From Teredinibacter turnerae T7901 (lineage in GTDB: Bacteria > Pseudomonadota > Gammaproteobacteria > Pseudomonadales > Cellvibrionaceae), in the NCBI RefSeq assembly GCF_000023025.1, contig NC_012997.1, positions 1,844,764 through 1,908,763 on the forward strand: a stretch of DNA of 64,000 nt. Direction: 5' to 3'. The notes under the pieces were generated by a model that made no database searches, was not told the origin of the DNA, and saw only the letters and a list, made by a program, of their open reading frames with translations. Positions 33,617 to 41,485 of the stretch are shown here, one piece after another (position 1 is the first letter of the stretch; each line of letters opens with the position of its first letter). The position numbers and the translations under genes are program-made.

Positions 33617-36538
33617 TTAAAGCTCGATAATTTCCAAACCAAGCGCCGCGACCGTTTCTCTTGAGGAGAAATCGGTAATTACTGCGGTGTTGGCCTGGTC
33701 TGGCTGCAAGTAAGTTTGTGCTACCCGTTTGAGATCATCGACGGTTGTTGCCAGAACCCTTTCACGCAGTTGCTGGCGGAAAGCATGATTACGGCCATGC
33801 AACTCCGAGTGGAACAAGCGTTTCGCTCTACCCGCAGGGGATTCAGATTTGTCGATAGAGCTGATGGTGCCCAATATCGCTTCTTCGAGCGGCTGATATC
33901 CGTGGTCAGTACTCAGTAACCATTCCACTGCGTTGTCGAAATCACTCAAGGTTTCCGCCAGCCGTGGGTCCCGGTAGGAGTAGAACCTGAAGGCGCCGCT
34001 GTTGCTGTCTTGCGATGCGCCGCCACCGTAGGCGCCGCCTTGCTCGCGAATTGCTTTGTGCAGGAAACCATTACGCAGAAATCCGCCCAGTACGATCAGT
34101 GGTGCCGCATCGGCATGCTCCGGTGCCACAGTGGGGAAGGCCTTCGCGCAAAAGTGGACTTGCGAGTTTGTTAGCCAGGCCTGTTGTATTGCCTGGTTGT
34201 GCGCGGGCAGTGCGAAGGCGTCGTTCGTGTTCTGGCTTGAGCTGAAGGCGCCGACGAGGGTGCTTTCAAAATCTTCCAGGAATTCATCTTCACCAATCAG
34301 CAGCAATTCACTCGCGGTACTGGTGCAGCGCTGATGCAGTGCGGCTAGCTTTTCGGCCAGCTGTGCCAGTGCGGCGTCTTCATTAATGGCTTTATCCAGA
34401 CGCTTGATCGCGCGAATGCCCTCAAGGCCGGACACCCGGTGGCTCATGTTGGCTGATGCACAAATGCCGCTGGCGGCGGCGAGCATTGCCAGACCGTGGC
34501 CATTACCCGTTACACTCTGTTCCTTGTGGGCGCGAATTTGCGCCACCAGTTCTTTGATGCGCACGTGTTCGTCGAAGCGCGCTTCGGCCATAGTGGTGGC
34601 CATCAGTTCGGTCAGTGGTTTTTGGTTGCGATTGAGCGCTTTACCTGAATAGGTAACGTAGGCGGAGACTTCGTGCACGTTATCCACTCTGCCGCGCACC
34701 GAACTGAAAACGTTTATTCCGCCGGCCACGCTCGCCTGCCATTTTTGCATTTGCAGGTAATCGCGATTTCCCGCGCCCAATTCCGTTAGGCAGGAGGTAT
34801 AAAGCGGCAGAATCTGCTGGTTGTCCTCATCCAGGGCTGGCAACGCGTGTATCACCTGCTGATAGACCAGGCCATTGGTGCCGGTTGGGAAGTGGGTAAT
34901 TTTGATCGAACCGCGCTCACGAGTTTCCGAACTGACATCAACTTCACCCTTGGGAACATCGGCGAGGGTTACTTTGGGCAAGATGCCGGCATCGTCTTCC
35001 TGGTTTTGGCGATGCTTAAGCGCTTTGGCCTGTGCCACAATCGCGTTTTTCTCGTCTTCGCTCAGGCCGGCTTTGATGTCTGCCAGCCTCGCCGCTTCGG
35101 CCGCATCGCGACGGGTTTTTATGGCATCGTTAGGCTGCAGGGCCAGGGTGATGCGGTGAGGATTATCTAGCAGCAGTTCGCGCGTCAGATTCTTCACGAA
35201 ATCAGGGTCTTTAATATCTTCTCGCAATTGTGCCAGAGAAGCTTCCAGGTCCAGCAGGCGTACCGGGTCGCCGCGGTGGGTTGCTGCGGTGAGGGCGGTG
35301 AGAATCAGTTGCAGCCCATACGGGTAGCTGTCACCGCCGATTTCGCGCTGGTGCAATTCAAGTTGGTGCAGGGCGGATTCGATATCCTCTTGTGGAATTC
35401 CTTCGAGCACAACTTTGTCGAGGGTTTTCAGAATGAGTGTTTCGACATCTTCCGACGCATTGCGATCACAACCTTCCAGCCCGCAGAGGAAAGACAGTTC
35501 CCGTTGTGAATCGTCCAGGCCGCACATTGGGGAGGGCCCGTTGCCGTATTCCGAGGATTCGAGCACATGCATTAATGGCGTAGCGCTGTTGTCCAGCAAA
35601 ATACTGGACAGCAATTGCGCGCGCAGGGTATCGCGCAGATTAGTGCTCTTGCCGAGTAACCAGGCCATTACCACATGGGTTTTGCGTTCCGCATCGGGAT
35701 CGTTATAGGGGTAGGCCTCTTGCACGCGAATCGGTGCATAGTAACGTTTTTCATCCTCAACGCTCACTTTGTAGTCGAGTTTGTTGAAGTGCTGCAGCAC
35801 CTGCTCCTGAAAGCGAGTCTGGTGATCTTCCGCTGAAATATCGCCAAATGTCATGAAAACCGCATTGCTGGGGTGGTAGTGCGTGCGGTAGAAGGCCACG
35901 AGCTGTTCGTAGGTGAGGTCTGGAATGGACTCAGGATCGCCACCACTGTTGTAGTGATACGTGGAGGTCGGGAATAGATGCTTGGTCAGCGTTTGCCAGA
36001 GTTGGGATGACACTGAACTCATCGCGCCTTTCATCTCGTTAAACACAACACCTTTGTACATCAGGGGTGACTCGGGGTTTTCCGGTTCTGCGAACTCCAG
36101 GCGGTGGCCTTCCTGGGCAAAATCGAGCGGATCCAGACGAGAGAAGAACACCGCATCCAGGTAAACATCTAGCAAATTACTGAAATCTTTCCGGTTTAGG
36201 CTGGCAAACGGGTAAGCCGTCCAATCGGAGCTGGTAAATGCGTTCATGAAGGTATTGAGCGAACGCCGCGTCATCATGAAAAAAGGATCGCGGACAGGGT
36301 ATTTCTGGCTTCCACAGAGTGCGGTGTGTTCGAGAATGTGGGCGACACCGGTTGAATCTTTCGGGACGGTGCGCAACGCCACGAGAAAAACGTTTTCTTC
36401 CGATGCGGCGGCGAGGTGAATGTGTTGGGCGCCGGTGGCGCTGTGTTCGAATTCCTGTACATCAATGTTGAGCGAACTGATATGTTGCTGACGGATAAAT
36501 TTGAACGCTGGATGATGTAGTGTTACTTTTTGCGTCAT
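33617..36538 (-). CDS. M16C-family zinc metalloprotease (presequence-protease-like)
   Basis: 973 aa from the ATG at 36538 (MTQKVTLHHPAFKF), with AGAGG 6-8 bases upstream; an in-frame GTG two codons earlier is less likely. The inverted zinc motif H67-I-L-E70-H71 is followed by TALCGSQKYPVRDPFFMM, the diagnostic stretch of the PreP/Cym1 branch. The four-domain length of about 970 residues fits M16C. Known relatives degrade targeting peptides and other unstructured peptides inside organelles; bacterial members are thought to clear cytoplasmic or periplasmic peptides. No signal peptide is present. Confidence 0.9.
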   Translation of the reverse strand: MTQKVTLHHPAFKFIRQQHISSLNIDVQEFEHSATGAQHIHLAAASEENVFLVALRTVPKDSTGVAHILEHTALCGSQKYPVRDPFFMMTRRSLNTFMNAFTSSDWTAYPFASLNRKDFSNLLDVYLDAVFFSRLDPLDFAQEGHRLEFAEPENPESPLMYKGVVFNEMKGAMSSVSSQLWQTLTKHLFPTSTYHYNSGGDPESIPDLTYEQLVAFYRTHYHPSNAVFMTFGDISAEDHQTRFQEQVLQHFNKLDYKVSVEDEKRYYAPIRVQEAYPYNDPDAERKTHVVMAWLLGKSTNLRDTLRAQLLSSILLDNSATPLMHVLESSEYGNGPSPMCGLDDSQRELSFLCGLEGCDRNASEDVETLILKTLDKVVLEGIPQEDIESALHQLELHQREIGGDSYPYGLQLILTALTAATHRGDPVRLLDLEASLAQLREDIKDPDFVKNLTRELLLDNPHRITLALQPNDAIKTRRDAAEAARLADIKAGLSEDEKNAIVAQAKALKHRQNQEDDAGILPKVTLADVPKGEVDVSSETRERGSIKITHFPTGTNGLVYQQVIHALPALDEDNQQILPLYTSCLTELGAGNRDYLQMQKWQASVAGGINVFSSVRGRVDNVHEVSAYVTYSGKALNRNQKPLTELMATTMAEARFDEHVRIKELVAQIRAHKEQSVTGNGHGLAMLAAASGICASANMSHRVSGLEGIRAIKRLDKAINEDAALAQLAEKLAALHQRCTSTASELLLIGEDEFLEDFESTLVGAFSSSQNTNDAFALPAHNQAIQQAWLTNSQVHFCAKAFPTVAPEHADAAPLIVLGGFLRNGFLHKAIREQGGAYGGGASQDSNSGAFRFYSYRDPRLAETLSDFDNAVEWLLSTDHGYQPLEEAILGTISSIDKSESPAGRAKRLFHSELHGRNHAFRQQLRERVLATTVDDLKRVAQTYLQPDQANTAVITDFSSRETVAALGLEIIEL

Positions 36539-36625
36539 GAACACCTCTGGAACGACAGTAATTTGGGGGGTGGTTGACTAAACTTCATGAAAGGCTGTTA
36601 GAATCCACCTGCGTTTGTGAAAAAG

Positions 36626-36654
36626 TTCACACTCGATATGTGAAATAGTGTGAA
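36626..36654. promoter_or_regulatory. Operator-like inverted repeat between divergent genes
   Basis: TTCACACT (36626-36633) and AGTGTGAA (36647-36654) are perfect inverted repeats separated by 13 bases, with an extra TGTGAAA inside and TTTGTGAAAAAG just left. It sits in the 208-base gap between the protease gene (-) and the MazG-like gene (+). The regulator is not known. Confidence 0.4.
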
Positions 36655-36746
36655 TCAGCATGAAGTTATGTACAAGTCATGCGTAAAAGTGCCTCCAGAT
36701 CTACCGGAGCAACTCATAACAACGGGTTTAACTCGCATTTTCTCGA

Positions 36747-37280
36747 ATGAACAAAGATCTGATCCTTAACGAGTTTAGCCGCGTCTCCCAAGCCATGGGT
36801 TGGGACTCGCTGCATTCGCCAAAGAATCTTGCAAGCGCCGTGTCTATTGAAGCCGCGAAGTTGCTGGAGAACTTCCAATGGCTGTCCGATATCGAGTCCG
36901 AACTTGTTTGCGAAGACGGTGATATTAACAAAATCGCCGGGGATATTGCCGACTTATTTATCTACCTCAATGTTTTGTGCCATAAGCTGGGGCTAGAACC
37001 CTGGGACATCGTCAAGGACAAAATGCTCCTGAACCGCACAAAATACATTGAGCAAATTGTTGCTAAAGATATGGTTCAGCGCGCGGCAGAGGTGTACAAC
37101 CCAAGCCCTCAACCAGCATCGCCGGGCATGGTGCGCGTCGAGATTCCTCGGTCGCAGGCTGGCAATGAAGCCGTCGATTGGGAGGCCGTAGCTCGAAAAA
37201 TTGCCAACAGTCGGCAAGAATTGGAAGCTCAATCCAACCGCCTCAAAGAACGCCACGGTAAAGACGACTCCCACCGGTAA
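36747..37280 (+). CDS. MazG-like nucleotide pyrophosphohydrolase
   Basis: In this 177-aa protein residues 1-105 fit the all-alpha NTP pyrophosphatase (MazG-like/RS21-C6) fold: SIEAAKLLENFQWLSD, GDIADLFIYLNVLCHKLGLEPWDIVKDKMLLNRTKY. The family usually has ExxE in the first motif; here position 38 is Lys (E35-A-A-K38), and the second motif is D66xxD69 rather than ExxD. Metal binding may therefore be altered. The C-terminal 70 residues are a Pro-rich linker and a helix of unknown role. It precedes cmoM by 9 bases. Confidence 0.78.
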   Translation: MNKDLILNEFSRVSQAMGWDSLHSPKNLASAVSIEAAKLLENFQWLSDIESELVCEDGDINKIAGDIADLFIYLNVLCHKLGLEPWDIVKDKMLLNRTKYIEQIVAKDMVQRAAEVYNPSPQPASPGMVRVEIPRSQAGNEAVDWEAVARKIANSRQELEAQSNRLKERHGKDDSHR

Positions 37281-37289
37281 GCGGACACA

Positions 37290-38081
37290 GTGCAAGACCG
37301 CAATTTCGATGACCTCGCTCCGCGTTTTAAGCGCAACGTTTACGGCACCCTGAAAGGGCGTGTACGACTTGCGGTGCTTGAGCGGGATTTTCGTGAGTAT
37401 GCGCCGGAGCTCTACGCGGACAGTCCACTGGATCTGCTCGACCTCGGCGCTGGCCAGGCGCCGTTTTCGCTGCAGTTTGCGCAGTTAGGGCATCGTTTGG
37501 TGCTGGCAGATATTTCTAGTGAAATGCTGGCTGGCGCGCAACTAGCGATGGCAGACTGGGCAGCAGAACACCGGGAGCGGGTGCACGCCATTTGTCATCC
37601 ACTGCAACAGCTTGCGCAGCCGCTGCGCGATATGGCGCTGCCAAGTGCTTTTGATGTGGTGATATGCCATGCTGTGCTGGAGTGGCTGGCGGAACCGGAT
37701 CGACTCTATTCCCATCTCGCGAACTACCTCAAACCCGGCGGCATGCTTTCACTGACCTTTTACAATATCAATGGGTTAGCGTTTAAAAATCTGCTGCGGA
37801 CAAATTTTCACAAATTCGATATCGATAATTTTCGCTCTTTCCGCGGTAGCCTCACGCCAACCCATCCCCAGGAGCCACATCACGTGTTGCGACAGCTCAG
37901 CAAACAGGGCTTTGAGATTGTATGTCGCAGTGGTATTCGTGTTTTTCACGATTACATTCTGGACCCGGTCGAGCGCAATCGCGAACCGGAAGCGATTGTT
38001 GGAAAAGAGCTGGAGTACTCAAGGCGTGAGTCATTCTGGCCGATTGCCCGATACATTCATGTTCTGGGGCGAAAGGTGTGA
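37290..38081 (+). CDS. cmoM: tRNA 5-carboxymethoxyuridine methyltransferase CmoM
   Basis: 263 aa, start GTG. The opening MQDRNFDDLAPRFKRNVYGTLKGRVRLAVL is almost the textbook CmoM N-terminus. The SAM site is LDLGAGQAPFSLQFA, and VICHAVLEWLAEPDRLYSHLANYLKPGGMLSLTFYN follows. It methylates the carboxyl group of cmo5U34 to give mcmo5U in selected tRNAs, completing the pathway started by CmoA and CmoB, encoded 7 kb to the left on the other strand. The stop overlaps the next gene's start region. Confidence 0.93.
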   Translation: MQDRNFDDLAPRFKRNVYGTLKGRVRLAVLERDFREYAPELYADSPLDLLDLGAGQAPFSLQFAQLGHRLVLADISSEMLAGAQLAMADWAAEHRERVHAICHPLQQLAQPLRDMALPSAFDVVICHAVLEWLAEPDRLYSHLANYLKPGGMLSLTFYNINGLAFKNLLRTNFHKFDIDNFRSFRGSLTPTHPQEPHHVLRQLSKQGFEIVCRSGIRVFHDYILDPVERNREPEAIVGKELEYSRRESFWPIARYIHVLGRKV

Positions 38082-38488
38082 TGACTCTCGCAGGGTTTGA
38101 GTTGAACGATGGCGACATCCGCTTCAGCGCAATGCGGGCGCAGGGCGCCGGTGGCCAGAACGTTAACAAGGTATCATCCGCCGTCCTGTTGCGGTTTGAT
38201 GTACATGCGTCGGTACTGCCACCGGCAGTAAAGCAGCGCCTGTTTCAAAAAGAGTCTGGCCGGATCAACAGTGAAGGCGTTTTACTGATAAAAGCGCAAC
38301 AGTATCGCACCCAGGAGCGAAACAAAGCTGATGCGCTGGAACGCCTCGCGGAAATCCTTGCGGGCTGCGCCACGGCACCAAAATACAGGGTTGCTACACG
38401 GCCTACCAAGGCTTCGAAAAAACGCAGACTCGCAGCGAAAAGCCACCGAGGTGATCTAAAACGCGGGCGAGGGCCGGTGGACTATTAG
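38081..38488 (+). CDS. arfB: Alternative ribosome-rescue factor B (peptidyl-tRNA hydrolase ArfB/YaeJ)
   Basis: 135 aa from the ATG at 38081, which overlaps the TGA of cmoM by one base; a GTG one codon earlier is also possible. The catalytic GGQ is at 24-26 in RAQGAGGQNVNKVSSAV, the release-factor-like domain. A Lys/Arg-rich C-terminal tail (ASKKRRLAAKSHRGDLKRGRGPVDY) enters the empty mRNA channel in the known structures. It frees stalled ribosomes by hydrolysing peptidyl-tRNA. Confidence 0.93.
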   Translation: MTLAGFELNDGDIRFSAMRAQGAGGQNVNKVSSAVLLRFDVHASVLPPAVKQRLFQKESGRINSEGVLLIKAQQYRTQERNKADALERLAEILAGCATAPKYRVATRPTKASKKRRLAAKSHRGDLKRGRGPVDY

Positions 38489-38657
38489 CGCCCTTATGCC
38501 TGCCTAGTTTGGATAATCCCGCAACTCTGACACGAGGTTCTAGCCTCGGCTGATCTCCCCTGCTTAAATTTTCGACACGCCTGCCGTGTTCTATACTCGT
38601 TCTAAACGTGCCGGATTCGCGCGCGCTCATCCCATGTAAAAACTAAAACTACGCATT

Positions 38658-39941
38658 ATGAATGCTCGGGTCTACATTGCCGTACGTATTTGCGCTATCG
38701 CCGCAACTTTGGCGTTACTGGTGGCCGAACATTACGCGCCCGCCAAGCAGCGGGTTATATTCCCTTCTACGGATGTAACGCTCACCCTGTTTACCGATCA
38801 GTCGTCAGGCGGACACAGCCGCGCGGAGTGGATCTCCCGCTCGCTGGCGCACTGGCGTTGTGAAATAGTCCAATCAGACGTTTACCCCATTTGCGGACTT
38901 TCCGTTGAGTTTTCTGCGCCGCCATATCGCTCTCTCGATCTATCCAGTTTTCAGACGCTCGAGCTGCAATTGGATTACGCTGGGAAAGCGAAAGTAATTC
39001 GCCTTTACATGCGCAATCACGACCCGGCGTATAGCAGTCCGCTGCACATTGCGAGCACGAAATTTGAATCCGTAGTCTTGCGCACATCCGATTTGCACGG
39101 CAAAACCGCGGTGGGTTTGAGCGAATTCTCCGTCGCCGATTGGTGGAAGGGTTATTACGAAATTCCCCGTGAGCATTCGCAACCAGATTTCAAGTCGGTC
39201 GTTGCCATCGGTATCGATCAGGCTGGCCAGCCCGTTTACGGTGAACACACTTATCAGCTTAAGAGCCTGGTTTTAAAGGGCGATTGGATTAAACCGGAGG
39301 ATCTGTACCTGCTGCTTATCGCCGGTTGGATGTTTGTTATCGGCTGGGAAGCGGTGAGCCGAATCCTTTATTTGCTGCACAAGACACGATTGGATTCTAT
39401 CGCTCTGCATCAATTGAGAGAGGAGTCTGCACAATATAAAAAACTATCGACTACGGATGCGCTTACTGGCGTTATAAACAGAGCTGGTCTGGATGCAATT
39501 ATTCACGCGCTTACCTTGGAGCCCGGTCAATTGTGTGGCATGGCCGTACTGGTACTTGATATTGACCATTTTAAGCGTATCAATGACTCACGTGGGCACG
39601 ACGTCGGCGACCGGATATTGTTTGAATTTGCGAGAAAAATTAAGGCCTGCATTCGTGCGGATGATATTTTCGCTCGCTGGGGAGGGGAAGAATTCATCGT
39701 ATTGGCTCGCCTCGGTGATCACGCTTCCGTGCAGACGCTCGCCGAAAAAATTCGGACTGCGGTCTACCAATCTACGTTTGAACCCAGCCATCCAGTGAAA
39801 CTGACTGTCAGCATCGGCGCAGCACGTATTACGGCTGACGAGGCTTTCGAACAAGCCTTCCGCCGGGCTGACCAGCTACTTTATCAGGCGAAAAACCTGG
39901 GGCGAAATTGCGTGGTTGTGGAAGCTCCTGAACCCAATTAG
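38658..39941 (+). CDS. Membrane-bound diguanylate cyclase with periplasmic sensor domain
   Basis: The 427-aa protein has membrane segments at about 5-24 and 216-240, with a periplasmic domain between them. The strand-rich sequence there (SLDLSSFQTLELQLDYAGKAKVIRLYMRNHDP) resembles carbohydrate-binding jelly rolls. The GGDEF domain (about 265-420) has GGEEF at 342-346 and an I-site RADD at 333-336. It probably makes c-di-GMP in response to an external ligand, perhaps a glycan, which is inference. The stop is 4 bases past the end of the convergent di-iron protein gene. Confidence 0.9.
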   Translation: MNARVYIAVRICAIAATLALLVAEHYAPAKQRVIFPSTDVTLTLFTDQSSGGHSRAEWISRSLAHWRCEIVQSDVYPICGLSVEFSAPPYRSLDLSSFQTLELQLDYAGKAKVIRLYMRNHDPAYSSPLHIASTKFESVVLRTSDLHGKTAVGLSEFSVADWWKGYYEIPREHSQPDFKSVVAIGIDQAGQPVYGEHTYQLKSLVLKGDWIKPEDLYLLLIAGWMFVIGWEAVSRILYLLHKTRLDSIALHQLREESAQYKKLSTTDALTGVINRAGLDAIIHALTLEPGQLCGMAVLVLDIDHFKRINDSRGHDVGDRILFEFARKIKACIRADDIFARWGGEEFIVLARLGDHASVQTLAEKIRTAVYQSTFEPSHPVKLTVSIGAARITADEAFEQAFRRADQLLYQAKNLGRNCVVVEAPEPN

Positions 39942-40684
39942 TGATCTACGGTTTTTATCGCAGTACCCACTTCCAACTTGTGAAACCAGTCCAAAAAGCG
40001 TTTTACGTTGTCACCAGTAAAAATCCGCCCGTGCTGTGGGCACATTTTATCGATGTTGAGTTTGCTCACGCGCTCGACCCAATCGTTTTTGGCCGTGTTT
40101 GAAGGCATCCAGCGTTGATGGAACAGCGTCATTAATTTTACGTGCTCCTCAAAATTTTCAACTTCCAGGGGCATGCCTGGGGGTTCCAGCGCGGCACCGA
40201 CATCACCACTCATTAATATTTTTGCACGTGGATCGTACACATGAAAATTACCTGAAGCGTGCAGATAGTGTGCGGGAATAAATTGAATAGAAACACCGTC
40301 GAGGTTCAGGGTATAACCCTCGTCCGGGATGCCGTGAAATTTTATAGTATTCATGCCGAAGTGACGAAGAAAACCTTCCCACAGCCAAGGTGCGTGCAGG
40401 GTAGCGTTGTCCAGTGCGCGGTCCCATAAGCCGAGCGAAGAAATAATATCCGGGTCTTGATGGGAGGCAAAAAGGTGGGTTATTTGTTCTACTGGTACTT
40501 GCTTTACTACATTTGCCAGCATCGCAGAAAACAGCTCAATACCGCCTGGGTCCATCAGCAATGCATGGGCTTTTGTTTTTATCATGAACTGATTGGTGTC
40601 GATAATTCGTTCCGGTTTCTCCGGATCACGTCCGAACATAAACCACTGATGGCTGGCAGAATTATAGATTTCTTTGGTGAGCAT
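39938..40684 (-). CDS. Metallo-beta-lactamase-fold di-iron protein (ODP-like, oxygen-binding type)
   Basis: In this 248-aa protein the flavodiiron-type metal motif is HxDxD (H75, D77, D79 in LFASHQDPDI), with later ligands in IPAHYLHASGNFHVYDP, LMSGDVGAAL and MCPQHGRIF. There is no flavodoxin domain, as in stand-alone oxygen-binding di-iron proteins. A known relative in Treponema senses O2 for a chemoreceptor. Here the gene upstream encodes an MCP-like soluble protein 17 bases away, so an oxygen-sensing pair is a reasonable inference. Confidence 0.85.
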   Translation of the reverse strand: MLTKEIYNSASHQWFMFGRDPEKPERIIDTNQFMIKTKAHALLMDPGGIELFSAMLANVVKQVPVEQITHLFASHQDPDIISSLGLWDRALDNATLHAPWLWEGFLRHFGMNTIKFHGIPDEGYTLNLDGVSIQFIPAHYLHASGNFHVYDPRAKILMSGDVGAALEPPGMPLEVENFEEHVKLMTLFHQRWMPSNTAKNDWVERVSKLNIDKMCPQHGRIFTGDNVKRFLDWFHKLEVGTAIKTVDH

Positions 40685-40701
40685 CCCTGATCTCCAGCAA
40701 T

Positions 40702-41331
40702 TTAATGAATCGTTGCATGACGAACGTTGGTGAATAAACGCTGTGATGTTTTGACGTGTGCCTGAATTTTCTCAGCGGCTTGCGCGACGTTATTAGCGAT
40801 GACATTGAGCGAATCCTCAAAGTCTTTGCCGGAAGCGGAAGCCTCTACCCGCGACATGGCTGCCAGCACAGTCGCGGTGCGCAACTCGCGGGCAAGTTCA
40901 TCCAGATCGGCGATCAGCTTGAAAATCTGGCGATCATAATCGTTTTGGACGTCCCGGTAGGCGTTGTCTGTTTTGCGTATGACGGGTGCGAGGGTTTGCT
41001 GGTAAGCCGCTTCGTGCGCGCGAACCTGCGCTTTATTCATGCGAGCAACCGCATCTTTTAGGCGTGCAGTCTCAGAAGCCAGGCGGCTAACGCTCATCGC
41101 CCGTTGGTTTATTTCACCCGAGGCATTAACAGTTTTGTTGGCCAACTCGTCAATAAAATCGGTTAGCGCACGAAAACCCGCTGCACCGTGCCCGGCACGC
41201 AAGGCCAGGGCGCGAGCGTTACTTGCCGTTAACGAAATGTCTTTCGCTACCATAGTCGCTTTGTGGAGTTCGGCAGCCACTTCGGCGGCGACAACAAAAT
41301 AGCTGGTTTTGCCGTTGGAGGAATTAGCCAT
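40702..41331 (-). CDS. Soluble methyl-accepting-chemotaxis-like signalling protein
   Basis: The 209-aa protein is almost entirely coiled-coil helix with no membrane segment. Residues 12-68 (FVVAAEVAAELHKATMVAKDISLTASNARALALRAGHGAAGFRALTDFIDELANKT) resemble the MCP signalling tip, though the canonical E-x-x-R-L-A end is replaced. The rest is a long antiparallel-type helix bundle. No CheA or CheW gene is in the window. It is co-directional with, and just upstream of, the di-iron protein gene, so it probably acts as that sensor's output. Confidence 0.75.
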   Translation of the reverse strand: MANSSNGKTSYFVVAAEVAAELHKATMVAKDISLTASNARALALRAGHGAAGFRALTDFIDELANKTVNASGEINQRAMSVSRLASETARLKDAVARMNKAQVRAHEAAYQQTLAPVIRKTDNAYRDVQNDYDRQIFKLIADLDELARELRTATVLAAMSRVEASASGKDFEDSLNVIANNVAQAAEKIQAHVKTSQRLFTNVRHATIH

Positions 41332-41485
41332 AACACGTGTTCATACAGACCATGGGTTTCGCCTGCGCCCTGGGGCGCGGCTTTCGGTCTCTAAGGTATA
41401 GCACACCGCAAGGGCGTTAGAGATTGCCCGTTAGCCTACTGCGAGCATCGGCCCTGTTCTACAACCTTGTTGAGGTAATCTGGCA

